DNA of 64,000 bases from Neomesorhizobium sp963726065 (GCA_963726065.1 CAVSAU010000018.1:48206-112205), one strand, 5' to 3'; numbered from the stretch's first letter, positions 24,657 to 34,156 are shown. Notes: generated by a model from the letters alone, not told the origin. Program-made: numbers and translations.

Positions 24657-25864
24657 CCGGCTTTCCTCAAAAGATCACGGCCGAAACCCAACAGCGAGCG
24701 CGACTTCTGCGGCACAGCCACGAATTCCTCAGGCAAAACGATCTTCTTCAGGTCGTTGACGACATTGGCATTGGGATCGATCTCGTGCAGCGGCACGCCA
24801 CGGTCGACAGCATCGCGCACCAGCCGGTAATTGTTGGCGATGCCGCCGACGAAGTGCTCCCCGAGGATTTCCTGCACATCGGCCTGCTTGATGCCATTGT
24901 CGAACATCTTCTGCTCGAAGCGGTTGACGATGACGTTGGGTTTCACTTCCTTGCCGGCCGTCTCATAGATGGCCTGGATCAGCCGCTGCGTATGGCGAAG
25001 GCACGGCACCGTCATCTCGGCGACGATGTAGAGCTTGTTGGAGCCCAGCAGCACCGTTTCCGTCCACGGAAACCACGTGCGCGGCATGTCGATCACGACA
25101 TTGTCGAAATAGGCCGAAACCAGGTCGAGCATGCGCACCACGACATCGGTGTTGAAGGAACGCATTTCGGATGGCCGCGTCGGTGCTGCCAGGACGCAAA
25201 GGCCGCTCGAATGCTTGGAAAGCATGACGTCGAGCAGTTGACGGTCGAGGCGCTCCGGCTGGTTTTCGATCTCGGCGATGTCGAAGCGCGGCTCCAGATC
25301 AAGATATTCCGCGCATGCGCCTTGCTGGAAATTGAGGTCCACAACGCAGGTGGAAGCGCCGCGCGTCACCGAATGATGCAGCTGGAAGGCCGTCTGCAAG
25401 GTCAGCGTCGTGGTGCCGACACCGCCCGCGGCCGGCATGAAGGTGTAAATCTGGAACTCGGTGTTTTGCTCGCGCCCTGGTCCTTGCAGCGCCCGGATGC
25501 AGGAACGAACGAGGTCGGCGGTGGTGATCGGCTTGACCAGGAAGTCGGCGACCTGAAGCTGCACCAGGATGCGCACCGCAGCGGCGTTGAACTCCTGGGT
25601 GACGACGACAACAGGCGTCCGCCCTTCGAGTCGCCGGGTAATGCGTTGCAGCGCCTCGATCTCCTCAACCCGCGCGGCATCCATGTCGACGATGACAGCG
25701 CCACCGTCGACTTCCTGGATTTCACTCCGCAATTCGGTGACATTTTTCTCCACGGTGACAAGCTGGATCATGTCGGACTGCGCGAACGCAGCGCGCACGT
25801 CCTGAAGAAACAGCCTGTCTGTCGATACGAGCACGACCCGTTTCAGTTTGGCGGTGTTTGCCAT
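24653..25864 (-). CDS. cpaE: Tad pilus localisation ATPase TadZ/CpaE
   Basis: 403 residues. Residues about 1-120 resemble a degenerate receiver domain (VVLVSTDRLFLQDVRAAF, VIVDMDAARVEEIEAL). The rest is a MinD/ParA-like ATPase with a modified P-loop (AAGGVGTTTLTLQ) and CVVDLNFQQG. CpaE directs the pilus apparatus to the cell pole in Caulobacter. It is followed by cpaF with a four-base overlap. Confidence 0.92.
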   Translation of the reverse strand: MANTAKLKRVVLVSTDRLFLQDVRAAFAQSDMIQLVTVEKNVTELRSEIQEVDGGAVIVDMDAARVEEIEALQRITRRLEGRTPVVVVTQEFNAAAVRILVQLQVADFLVKPITTADLVRSCIRALQGPGREQNTEFQIYTFMPAAGGVGTTTLTLQTAFQLHHSVTRGASTCVVDLNFQQGACAEYLDLEPRFDIAEIENQPERLDRQLLDVMLSKHSSGLCVLAAPTRPSEMRSFNTDVVVRMLDLVSAYFDNVVIDMPRTWFPWTETVLLGSNKLYIVAEMTVPCLRHTQRLIQAIYETAGKEVKPNVIVNRFEQKMFDNGIKQADVQEILGEHFVGGIANNYRLVRDAVDRGVPLHEIDPNANVVNDLKKIVLPEEFVAVPQKSRSLLGFGRDLLRKAG

Positions 25865-25879
25865 CGTAATTCCTCGCCA

Positions 25880-26146
25880 TCACTCGGTTGTCGACGGCGC
25901 CGCCGGCTGTGACGGCGCGTCAGCCGACGCCGCATTCGCCTGTGAATTCCGGTCGGCCGGCACCCTGAGCTTGGTGTGCTGGACCCCCGGTTGCCAGGGA
26001 TCGACCATCTGCATCACCGTGTTGGCATACATCGTGTTGCCGGCGGAGGAGGTCAGCCCGTCGGCGCGCGTATAGTCTTCCGTCGTGCAGCCTGCCGCCG
26101 CAGTGGCGGCCAGCAATGAAAGGCCCATCTTCAAAATGTTCGCCAT
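25880..26146 (-). CDS. Small lipoprotein in the Tad locus
   Basis: 88 residues: lipoprotein signal ending AAAGC (Cys20), then a short region with GNTMYANTVMQMVDPWQPGVQ and a low-complexity Ala/Ser/Pro tail. It lies exactly where cpaD is found in Caulobacter-type loci, between the secretin and cpaE, but is far shorter than CpaD (about 200 residues) and not clearly homologous. A pilotin or secretin-associated role is plausible from position only. Confidence 0.75.
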   Translation of the reverse strand: MANILKMGLSLLAATAAAGCTTEDYTRADGLTSSAGNTMYANTVMQMVDPWQPGVQHTKLRVPADRNSQANAASADAPSQPAAPSTTE

Positions 26147-26150
26147 GGGA

Positions 26151-27572
26151 TCATTCCTTCGGCAGGTCGAGAAAGTGGCCGGACGTCACGACCAGTCGCG
26201 GTTGAGAGGCCGATGCGGCAGCGTTGCCGGCCGCTGATACCTTCACCTCTTCGGTGTTGCCGAGGAAGTAATCGACGTTGCTTGCCGGCACGGTCGTATC
26301 GAGGGGTGTCAGCGGCTTTTTTGACGGATCGATCGGCTTGACCAGATACGGGGTGACGATGATTACCAGTTCGGTCTCCCGGCGCATGTAGGATTTCGAG
26401 CTGAACAACGGCCCGAGAACCGGCAACTTGCCGAGGCCCGGCAGCTGCTGCGTTGCGATATCGTTCTGGGTCTGCAGCAACCCGGCCATCATGAAGCTCT
26501 GGCCGCTCTTCAAATCGATTGACGTGCTGGCGCGGCGGACGATGAAGCCGGGAACCGAAATATCGCCGATCTGATAGGAGGCGGATGCGTCGACCGAGGA
26601 CACTTCCGGTGCAATATCGAGGCTTATCAGGCTATCCTTCAGCACAGTCGGTTTGAAATCGAGCCCGATGCCGTATTTCTTGTAACTGACGGTGATCTGG
26701 CCTTCCTCCGCCGAAACGGGGATCGGGAATTCGCCGCCGGCCAGAAAGCTTGCTGTCTGGCCGGAGCGCGCGATCAGATTGGGTTCGGCCAAACGCCTTG
26801 CCAGTCCACGCTCTTCCAGTGCCTTGATGGCGATGTCGATAGAGGCGCCGTTGGAGAGCAGCCGCCCGACGATTTCGCCGGTGCCGGCTGCCGGAATCTC
26901 ACCGGGATCGATGATGATATCGCGGCCGTCGAGACCATAAGCGAAATTGGCGCTGTATTTGGCGCCAAGCTGCTGACCCGCCTGGCGGTTGATCTCGACG
27001 AAGCGGACGTTGAGCTGGACCTGCTGCGACGAGGAGATGTCGACGGAGTTGATAACTTCCTCGTCGCCGGAAAAGCGGGTGGCGATCTTGGCCGCTTTCT
27101 CTGCGGCAACGGCGTCATTGGCCGATCCGGAAAGCACCAGGCGGCCGTTGGCGGAACTCACCTCGATATCGGCATCGGGAACAGATTTGCGGATTGTCGC
27201 GGCAAGACGATCGGTATCCAGCGTCACCTCGACGTCGATAGTGCCCACCAGTTGTTTGTTCTCGTCGAACAGCGCAATGCCCGTGGTGCCGAGATTGTTG
27301 CCCAGCACATAGAACGACTTGTCGGTGAGCGGATTGACATTGGCGATCTCCGGATCGCCGATGACGATCTCGTAAAACGCTGCATTGGTTTTGATCGTCT
27401 TCGGCTTGCCCTTGGCAACCTTGAGCGTGGTGTTCGTGGTCGACGAAATCTGCACCACGTCGCCAGCCGCGAAACTCGCTTCCGTAACCGCCACACCAAT
27501 CGTCAATGCAGCAGTGAGGGCCACAAAGCCCGCACGCACATGCCGATTGCATTTGCCTGCCCACCCAAACAT
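26151..27572 (-). CDS. cpaC: Tad pilus outer-membrane secretin CpaC/RcpA
   Basis: 473 residues from ATG 27572; an ATG 11 codons upstream is possible, but a purine-rich stretch precedes 27572 and the signal peptide (VALTAALTIGVAVTEASFA) is better placed. The N-terminal pilus/BON-like region (residues about 45-180) precedes the secretin domain with VPGFIVRRASTSIDLKSGQ and LPGLGKLPVLGPLFSSKSY. It forms the outer-membrane channel for the Flp pilus. Confidence 0.93.
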   Translation of the reverse strand: MFGWAGKCNRHVRAGFVALTAALTIGVAVTEASFAAGDVVQISSTTNTTLKVAKGKPKTIKTNAAFYEIVIGDPEIANVNPLTDKSFYVLGNNLGTTGIALFDENKQLVGTIDVEVTLDTDRLAATIRKSVPDADIEVSSANGRLVLSGSANDAVAAEKAAKIATRFSGDEEVINSVDISSSQQVQLNVRFVEINRQAGQQLGAKYSANFAYGLDGRDIIIDPGEIPAAGTGEIVGRLLSNGASIDIAIKALEERGLARRLAEPNLIARSGQTASFLAGGEFPIPVSAEEGQITVSYKKYGIGLDFKPTVLKDSLISLDIAPEVSSVDASASYQIGDISVPGFIVRRASTSIDLKSGQSFMMAGLLQTQNDIATQQLPGLGKLPVLGPLFSSKSYMRRETELVIIVTPYLVKPIDPSKKPLTPLDTTVPASNVDYFLGNTEEVKVSAAGNAAASASQPRLVVTSGHFLDLPKE

Positions 27573-27611
27573 CGTCTTCGTCCCCAAACCGGCGCCCACC
27601 GGCATTCAAAA

Positions 27612-28511
27612 TCAGTCGACCGGAGCCACCACCTGGTAGGTCTCCGCTTCCATGCCCCGGGTCACGATGACGGTCTTGCGCATCGGCTCCACCGGCACCG
27701 CTGCTTCTATGAGATTGCTAGCCCCTGCGGCAACAGAACCCCCGAATGCCGAGATCGTTGTAACGCCATCCACCGAAGTACCGCCGTCCGAAGCGCGCAA
27801 CGACAGCGACAGCGAACCGACATTGCGGGCGAGAGCGACTTTCTGCGCTCCGTCCGTTGTCACCTCGATGGTCACGGAATTGGCGACCTGCGGGCTGGTC
27901 TGGCGTTCGTCAGCGCCCTGCCCAACCGTCAGAACCTTCACGTTATCCACCACGATCTCGGTCGTGATGGTGGCGCCCGCGGCCCCCTTGGCGTTGTCGG
28001 AGGTTTCATCGATGGCGCCGGCATCGCGCGTCAACACGACGTCGACACGGTCGCCAGGCGTCACGAAACCGCCGACGCCGGCGATCTCGTCGGTCTTGAT
28101 GGTGACCGCACGCATGCCCGGCGACAACAGATTGGACAGGGTCGCCCGGCCGTTCGGACCCGACAGCTTGGCAAGCAGCACCGGCTCATTGGCCTCGATC
28201 GGCGACAGCACCACCCGGCTGCCTTCGGCGAGCAGCTCGTCGATACTGGCGAAAGCGCCTTGCGGTAGCGACTCCTGCGGCCACGGTATCTCGGAAAGCT
28301 GGGCGCGGTCGAGCGGCATGCCAAAGCGCAGCGGCGCGCTTGCGACCACAATGGTCTTGAATGTCACTTTCGGCGCCGAGGCCGGTATTTCCACCGACAC
28401 CTCCTGGACGTGGGCGCTCGCAGCGCTCTTGATCCACACGTCCGCGGCAAAGATCGACGCTGCGCCGACAACGGCAGCGATGCCGATCATGGTAATGGCC
28501 TTGCCCCTCAC
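27612..28511 (-). CDS. cpaB: Tad pilus assembly protein CpaB/RcpC
   Basis: 299 residues. One N-terminal membrane helix (ITMIGIAAVVGAASIFAADVWI) and a SAF domain at about residues 50-130 (VASAPLRFGMPLDRAQLSEIPWP, VLLAKLSGP), then the RcpC region with VTPGDRVDVVLTRD. Periplasmic partner of the secretin. First gene of the minus-strand pilus block; its promoter should lie in 28512-28748, shared with the divergent parE. Confidence 0.9.
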   Translation of the reverse strand: MRGKAITMIGIAAVVGAASIFAADVWIKSAASAHVQEVSVEIPASAPKVTFKTIVVASAPLRFGMPLDRAQLSEIPWPQESLPQGAFASIDELLAEGSRVVLSPIEANEPVLLAKLSGPNGRATLSNLLSPGMRAVTIKTDEIAGVGGFVTPGDRVDVVLTRDAGAIDETSDNAKGAAGATITTEIVVDNVKVLTVGQGADERQTSPQVANSVTIEVTTDGAQKVALARNVGSLSLSLRASDGGTSVDGVTTISAFGGSVAAGASNLIEAAVPVEPMRKTVIVTRGMEAETYQVVAPVD

Positions 28512-28748
28512 GCCCGTCTTCCTCGTTATGCCTGCTTTTTGTTCGAAGGCGACGCTAGGCGCGAAATGCTAAACAATTGGAGGTACGCATATCGGTACTG
28601 GACCTATATTGTGGAGCGTGGTTATCGAAGGCTTTAGAAAACCCACTTATCTGGAACGATCCCCTGCCTCGAACGGAACAGGAACCTCTGTCCTTTTCCC
28701 GGCAAAGCGTGGCAATATCGATTACGATTCGCGCGACCGAAAGCATCC

Positions 28749-30812
28749 ATGGACGACAGCAACGACCTTTTTTCGAATCTCGGCAAGCAGCAGCCTGAAT
28801 CCGCACCGCGGGCATCCTCGCGTCCGGCGGATCCGTTGGTGCAAGCGGCAAGGAAGGCGTCCGCTGTGAAGGACGCCAGCGAAAGCTACAGTGCTGCCGA
28901 CATCGAGGTTCTCGAAGGGCTGGAGCCGGTGCGCCGGCGTCCCGGCATGTATATCGGCGGCACCGACGAAAAGGCGCTGCACCACCTGTTCGCCGAGGTC
29001 ATCGACAACTCAATGGACGAAGCGGTCGCCGGCCATGCGACCTTCATCGAGGTGGAGCTTTCGGGGGATGGGTTCCTGACGGTGACCGACAACGGGCGCG
29101 GCATTCCGGTCGATCCGCACCCCAAGTTCAAGGACAAGTCGGCGCTCGAAGTCATCATGACGACGCTGCATGCCGGCGGCAAATTCGATTCCAAGGTCTA
29201 CGAAACGTCGGGCGGCCTGCACGGCGTCGGCATCTCGGTTGTCAACGCCCTGTCGGACCAGCTCGAGGTCGAAGTGGCGCGCGGCCGCCAGCTCTACCGG
29301 CAACGGTTTTCGCGGGGCATTCCGCAAACCGGCCTGGAAAAGCTGGGCGATGTGCAAAACCGCCGCGGCACCCGGACCCGTTTCCACCCCGACCCCGATA
29401 TTTTCGGAAAGCACGCGCAATTCGAACCCGCCAGGCTCTATCGCATGGCGCGCTCGAAAGCCTACCTGTTCGGCGGCGTCGAAATCCGCTGGTCCTGCGA
29501 TCCCCTGCTGATCAAGGAGAAGGATGCAACGCCGGCCAGGGCCGTCTTCCATTTCCCCGGCGGCCTGAAGGACTATCTCGCTGCCTCGCTGGGCGATGAA
29601 TTCCAGGTCACCCGTGAGGCATTCGCGGGCAAGAGCGAAAAAACCGGCGGCCACGGTTCGGTGGAATGGGCCGTCACTTGGTACGGCGGCGACGGTTTCC
29701 TCAACTCCTACTGCAACACCATTCCGACACATGAGGGCGGCACCCACGAAATGGGTTTCCGCAACGTGTTGACGCGCGGCCTGAAGGCCTATGCCGACTT
29801 GATCGGCAACAAGCGCGCGGCCGTTGTCACCAGCGAGGATGTGATGATCTCGGCGGCAGGCATGCTGTCGGTATTCATCCGCGAGCCAGAATTCGTCGGC
29901 CAGACCAAGGACAAGCTGGCAACCGTCGAGGCGATCCGCATCGTCGAGAGCGCGCTGCGCGATCCGTTCGACCATTGGCTTGCCGATAATCCCCAGGAAG
30001 CGACAAAGCTGCTCGACTGGGTGATCGCGCGCGCCGACGAGCGGGTGCGGCGCCGGCAGGAGAAAGAGGTCAGCCGCAAGAGCGCTGTGCGCAAGCTGCG
30101 GCTGCCGGGAAAACTCGCCGACTGCACGCAGAACGCCGCGGCGGGTGCTGAAATCTTCATCGTCGAAGGCGATTCCGCCGGCGGCTCGGCCAAGCAGGCG
30201 CGTGACCGCTCGATGCAGGCGATCCTGCCGCTGCGCGGAAAAATCCTCAACGTCGCCAGCGCGGGCGCCGACAAGCTGACCGCCAACCAGCAGATCGCCG
30301 ATCTCATACAGGCGCTCGGCTGCGGCACCCGGTCGAAATACCGCGAAGAAGACCTGCGCTACGATCGCGTGATCATCATGACCGACGCCGACGTCGACGG
30401 CGCCCATATCGCCTCGTTGCTGATCACCTTCTTCTATCAGGAGATGCCTGATCTTATCCGTGGCGGCCACCTCTATATGGCGGTGCCGCCCCTCTACAGC
30501 CTACGGCAAGGCGGCAAGGTCGCCTATGCCCGCGACGACGCCCACAAGGACGAGCTTCTGCGAACAGAATTCACCGGGCGGGGAAAGATCGAGATCGGCC
30601 GCTTCAAGGGTCTTGGGGAGATGATGGCGAGCCAACTCAAGGAAACGACGATGGACCCGAAGAAGCGTATGCTGCTGCGCGTCGAAGTCCGCGACGATGC
30701 CGCGGCGACCAAGGCTTCGGTTGACGCGCTGATGGGCACCAAGCCAGAGGCCCGCTTCCGCTTCATCCAGGAGCGGTCGGAATTTGCCGAGGCCGAAGAA
30801 CTGGATATCTGA
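28749..30812 (+). CDS. parE: DNA topoisomerase IV subunit B
   Basis: 687 residues. GHKL ATPase motifs EVIDNSMDEAVAGHA, DNGRGIPVDPHP and GGLHGVGISVVNALS are at about residues 90-180; the TOPRIM part has EGDSAGGSAKQARDRSMQAI and DADVDGAHIASLL. With ParC it decatenates chromosomes. Length and the K-G-L-G-E-M segment near the C-terminus fit ParE rather than GyrB. An N-terminal extension of about 45 residues (DDSNDLFSNL...) is typical of rhizobial ParE. Confidence 0.95.
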   Translation: MDDSNDLFSNLGKQQPESAPRASSRPADPLVQAARKASAVKDASESYSAADIEVLEGLEPVRRRPGMYIGGTDEKALHHLFAEVIDNSMDEAVAGHATFIEVELSGDGFLTVTDNGRGIPVDPHPKFKDKSALEVIMTTLHAGGKFDSKVYETSGGLHGVGISVVNALSDQLEVEVARGRQLYRQRFSRGIPQTGLEKLGDVQNRRGTRTRFHPDPDIFGKHAQFEPARLYRMARSKAYLFGGVEIRWSCDPLLIKEKDATPARAVFHFPGGLKDYLAASLGDEFQVTREAFAGKSEKTGGHGSVEWAVTWYGGDGFLNSYCNTIPTHEGGTHEMGFRNVLTRGLKAYADLIGNKRAAVVTSEDVMISAAGMLSVFIREPEFVGQTKDKLATVEAIRIVESALRDPFDHWLADNPQEATKLLDWVIARADERVRRRQEKEVSRKSAVRKLRLPGKLADCTQNAAAGAEIFIVEGDSAGGSAKQARDRSMQAILPLRGKILNVASAGADKLTANQQIADLIQALGCGTRSKYREEDLRYDRVIIMTDADVDGAHIASLLITFFYQEMPDLIRGGHLYMAVPPLYSLRQGGKVAYARDDAHKDELLRTEFTGRGKIEIGRFKGLGEMMASQLKETTMDPKKRMLLRVEVRDDAAATKASVDALMGTKPEARFRFIQERSEFAEAEELDI

Positions 30813-30910
30813 CACCCGAGTTGCGATCGCTGTGTGCTCCTGACAGGAAGCTGGCAGCATTGTCGGTCGCAGCAATCGACTGAACGCAACGCTGGGCGCA
30901 TGCTGTTCAT

Positions 30911-31792
30911 ATGGACAACAGTGCTGGACGGGTCCTCGGCATCGGACTGGTCGTCGCCTCGACGGCGTTCTTTGGGCTCGCCGGCGTGTTCACCAAGTCG
31001 ACGACCGCCGGCCCCTGGACAATCGCCGGATGGCGCGGCCTAATCGGAGCGGCGCTGATCGCAGCTTATGTGTTATGGCGGCGGCGCCGGGGTGCAGGTG
31101 AGGCTACATTGCGCCTCGGCTGGCGTGGCTGGTTGCTCACCGTGGTTGGGGCGGTGTCGAGCATACTGTTCATCGCCTCGTTCAAATATACCTATGTCGC
31201 CAATGTCGCGGTCATCTACGCTACGGTTCCATTTATGGCCGCTGCGATTGAATGGGCGTTGTTTCGCCAACGCCCGCGCGCGCGGACTATGGCGACAGCA
31301 GCGATATCGTTCGCAGGGGTGGCGATCATCGTTTCCGGCGGCCTCGGCGCGGTCAACCTGTTCGGCGATCTGCTTGCCCTGGCGATGACTGCGGGCTGCG
31401 CACTTTATCTGGTGATGATCCGGGCATTTCGCGACGCCCCAGCGGTTTGGGCGGCGGCCGTCTCGGCGCTGATGCTTTTTGCAGCAAGCTGGCTCGTGGT
31501 CGACCCTCTCGACGTTTCCACCCATGACATCGTTGTGATGTGCGCCTTTGGCGCTTCCTTCGCGGTCGCAGTCATTTTGTGGACCGAAGGTGCAAAGCTG
31601 CTTCCAGCGGCGGAAGCCGGACTGCTCGGCACTGCCGAAATTCCGCTCGCAGCCCTGTTTGCCTGGCTCATCCTGGCGGAATTGCCGCCGGCAACCAGCG
31701 TCGTCGGTGGCGCGATAATTCTGGCCGCCGTGCTGGTTCATGCCGGCCGCGACATTGCAACCCTTCAAAAGGGCGCAACCGCAGTCGGTTGA
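30911..31792 (+). CDS. EamA-family drug/metabolite transporter
   Basis: 293 residues with ten predicted membrane helices forming two EamA repeats (first from GLVVASTAFFGLAGVFTKS, second from LLALAMTAGCALYLVMIRAF). Residue spacing and the TIAGWRGLIGA loop fit the DMT superfamily of exporters. The substrate is unknown. It stands alone between parE and the convergent caspase-like gene. Confidence 0.88.
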   Translation: MDNSAGRVLGIGLVVASTAFFGLAGVFTKSTTAGPWTIAGWRGLIGAALIAAYVLWRRRRGAGEATLRLGWRGWLLTVVGAVSSILFIASFKYTYVANVAVIYATVPFMAAAIEWALFRQRPRARTMATAAISFAGVAIIVSGGLGAVNLFGDLLALAMTAGCALYLVMIRAFRDAPAVWAAAVSALMLFAASWLVVDPLDVSTHDIVVMCAFGASFAVAVILWTEGAKLLPAAEAGLLGTAEIPLAALFAWLILAELPPATSVVGGAIILAAVLVHAGRDIATLQKGATAVG

Positions 31793-31821
31793 TCGACGAT
31801 TAAATCCCCTTCAATACGAGG

Positions 31822-33057
31822 TTATTGGCAGCCGTTCTTCGACCAGTTGCCGAGCGCCACCTTGAACCGCGTGCCCAGAGGGTGTTGCAGGCGCAGCACA
31901 GAGACGTCAACCTTGACGTAGGTTGCCGCCTGCTCGCAAAGCCGCTCCTTCGTCCACTGATGGCAGGCGCTGCAATGCTGGTCCCAGATTTTCTGGTCAA
32001 GGCCTTCGACAGGGGCGAAACGCGGCTTGCCCTGGATGAGCTGGGCAATGCTCTTGCCGTCGATTGCCGGGTCACCGAACTGCACCGGCAAGTCGAACAT
32101 CACCGGGCGGTCCTGATCCAGCTTTGGTATCTGCTGGCGCAAGAGGTTGAGCGCGACCTGCGCTTCGTCGTTTGAGCCTGACGGGTTGGCCGCCCCTGCG
32201 GTTCGCGCCTCGGATCCACCCTGGTTGGGCGGCGCGGCGGCCTCTCCGACAATCAGCGGGGCGGTGAGATCCACCTTGTGGAGGATCACGTCGGTTGTGA
32301 GCGAAACATTTATCCAAGGACGTTGCTTGCCGGCTGTCGCCTTGAAGACGTCGCCGGTAACCCGGTTCATCGCCTCCGAAATGGAAACGTTCTTGTCGCG
32401 GAGATGGGCAAGCAATGCCGCCGAAAAGGGCGAATGCTCCCCTGATCCGTCGTAGGCGACCTGGTTGGGACTTGCTGCAAAGGCAATCAGCGTGCCCTCG
32501 CCGCCATTCTCGATCTGGATTTCGGCAAGGCCGCTGCCGGTTGTCTTCACCCCGCCCGATTTCGCCAGCACTTCGGCGAGCGGATTGTCCCGACAGGCAT
32601 CCAGGAACACAAGGCGCACACTGGTTTCGCGTGACATCTGCCGCAAGATGAAGTCGATCTGCACAGCTTCGAAATCGAGCGAGGTTTCGTCTTCCAGCGC
32701 CGCATCCACCGGCAGCAGATAGTTATTGCCGGCCACCTGGAGGCCGTGGCCGGCGTAAAAGAACGTCGCGATCTGAGCGCCGCGCACCTGCCTGGCAAAC
32801 TGCTCGATCGTCTCCTGGGTTTGGAGCTTGGTGAGGTCGTATCCGGAAACCACTTCGAAGCCCAATTGCACCAGTTGCTCCGAAATGGCTTGTGCGTCGT
32901 GCACAGGATTGGCGAGCGCCGGGGCATGCCGATAGGCAGAATTGCCGAGCACCAGTGCAACGCGGCGCTCGGCGCTTGCGGTGCCGAGCGTCGTCAGCAA
33001 CACAACGAGCGCCAGGCCGAGGCCACGGATCAACTGCCTGCAAAGATACGAACCCAC
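31822..33057 (-). CDS. Secreted caspase-like protein with C-terminal CxxCH segment
   Basis: 411 residues from GTG 33057, preceded by aaagga. Signal peptide at 1-29 (cleavage near TASA). The caspase p20-like domain at 31-265 has the catalytic dyad H104 (YAGHG) and C155 (DACRDNP). After a Pro/Gly/Ser linker (about 270-300) the C-terminal 100 residues include CSACH at 362-366, a canonical c-type heme attachment motif, plus C374 and C410. Bacterial caspase homologues cleave after Arg/Lys in tested cases, but targets are unknown. The gene follows the YceI-OmpA fusion by 13 bp, so the two probably act together in the periplasm. A zinc or disulfide role for the cysteines is the alternative. Confidence 0.85.
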   Translation of the reverse strand: MGSYLCRQLIRGLGLALVVLLTTLGTASAERRVALVLGNSAYRHAPALANPVHDAQAISEQLVQLGFEVVSGYDLTKLQTQETIEQFARQVRGAQIATFFYAGHGLQVAGNNYLLPVDAALEDETSLDFEAVQIDFILRQMSRETSVRLVFLDACRDNPLAEVLAKSGGVKTTGSGLAEIQIENGGEGTLIAFAASPNQVAYDGSGEHSPFSAALLAHLRDKNVSISEAMNRVTGDVFKATAGKQRPWINVSLTTDVILHKVDLTAPLIVGEAAAPPNQGGSEARTAGAANPSGSNDEAQVALNLLRQQIPKLDQDRPVMFDLPVQFGDPAIDGKSIAQLIQGKPRFAPVEGLDQKIWDQHCSACHQWTKERLCEQAATYVKVDVSVLRLQHPLGTRFKVALGNWSKNGCQ

Positions 33058-33070
33058 AAAAGTCCTTTCT

Positions 33071-34156
33071 TCAGTTGATCTTGGTGGCGGAAAATTCGAT
33101 CCGTCGGTTCAGCGCCTTGTTTTTGGACGTATCGTTCGGGGCAAACGGCCTGTCCTCGCCATAACCCGCAACCGCAATCTGCGCGGACGAAACACCTGAG
33201 GCAACGATGGCGTCAGCAACGGCTGCCGCCCGGCGCTCTGACAGAAGTTTGTTGGCTTCCGACGAACCGTCCGAGTCTGTGAAACCAGCCACCTCGACCT
33301 TTAGACTTGGGCACTTGCCAACCACATCGACCACCGCATCCAGCAGCGGGCGGCTCTGCTCATCGAGCCTGGAGCTGGCCGGGCGGAAATAGATAGCGCC
33401 GGTGCGCGACAGGACGGCAAACCTGTTCAGGCACTCGTCTTCGGAGAACGAGGCTTTTGCCGCATCAGTGGTGACCGGCCCGACCTCGCTCGTCGCGGCT
33501 GCCGCGACGGCCTGCACCGGCGGTGCAGGCGCTCCCCCCTCCGCAGTGAAGACAAAATCGAACGACACGGAAGCGGTCGGCACGATGTTGGTGACGTTTG
33601 CCGCCTGCTGCAGCTTCTCGACGTTGGGCAGCAGGCCGAAATCCTCGACATGCACGGCGATGGGGCTCTCGGATGCGACCGACACCATACTATCCGTGAT
33701 CATCGTAACGACGACATTGGCTTCATAGTCCTTGTCGACGCCGTGCAAACTGAGACGGAAGGGCAGCTTCGCCGCCATCCGGCGCTTGGCCGGAAGGTCT
33801 GCGAACGCAGCGGGATCGACCTTCGCCGTCAGCTCCGCGGTCGGGAACTTGTATGTCTCGAAAAACAGGAAACGCATGCGAACGTTGCGCAGGTCGACAC
33901 CCGTGTCGACCGAATTGAGATCGAACGTCACCTTGGCATCGCCTGCGGAGGTGAGCGTACCGGAGATGTTCCTGATCTTGTTGGTCTCAACGATCGTGTT
34001 CTTCTTGACCGATTGGTAGGTGAGCACCGACGCGGTCGGATCGAGCGTCCAATTCACGTCGGCCAGTGCAAGGCCTGGCCAGAGCAACACTGCCGTCGGC
34101 AACGCGATCGCCAATCCCCACATCCGGGACCGCAAAAAGTTGATGACTTCGAACAT
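33071..34156 (-). CDS. YceI-like domain fused to OmpA C-terminal domain
   Basis: 361 residues from ATG 34156, behind ggaggg. Signal peptide at 1-32 (LALA). Residues about 34-205 look like a YceI lipid-binding beta-barrel (VNWTLDPTASVLTYQSVKK, DLRNVRMRFLFFE, VTFDLNSVDTG). After an Ala/Pro/Val linker (206-235) residues 250-360 form an OmpA-type peptidoglycan-binding domain with GFTDSDGS (291-298) and NKALNRRIEF (346-355). It probably tethers a lipid or quinone-type binding module to the cell wall. Transcribed just ahead of the caspase-like gene. Confidence 0.85.
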   Translation of the reverse strand: MFEVINFLRSRMWGLAIALPTAVLLWPGLALADVNWTLDPTASVLTYQSVKKNTIVETNKIRNISGTLTSAGDAKVTFDLNSVDTGVDLRNVRMRFLFFETYKFPTAELTAKVDPAAFADLPAKRRMAAKLPFRLSLHGVDKDYEANVVVTMITDSMVSVASESPIAVHVEDFGLLPNVEKLQQAANVTNIVPTASVSFDFVFTAEGGAPAPPVQAVAAAATSEVGPVTTDAAKASFSEDECLNRFAVLSRTGAIYFRPASSRLDEQSRPLLDAVVDVVGKCPSLKVEVAGFTDSDGSSEANKLLSERRAAAVADAIVASGVSSAQIAVAGYGEDRPFAPNDTSKNKALNRRIEFSATKIN

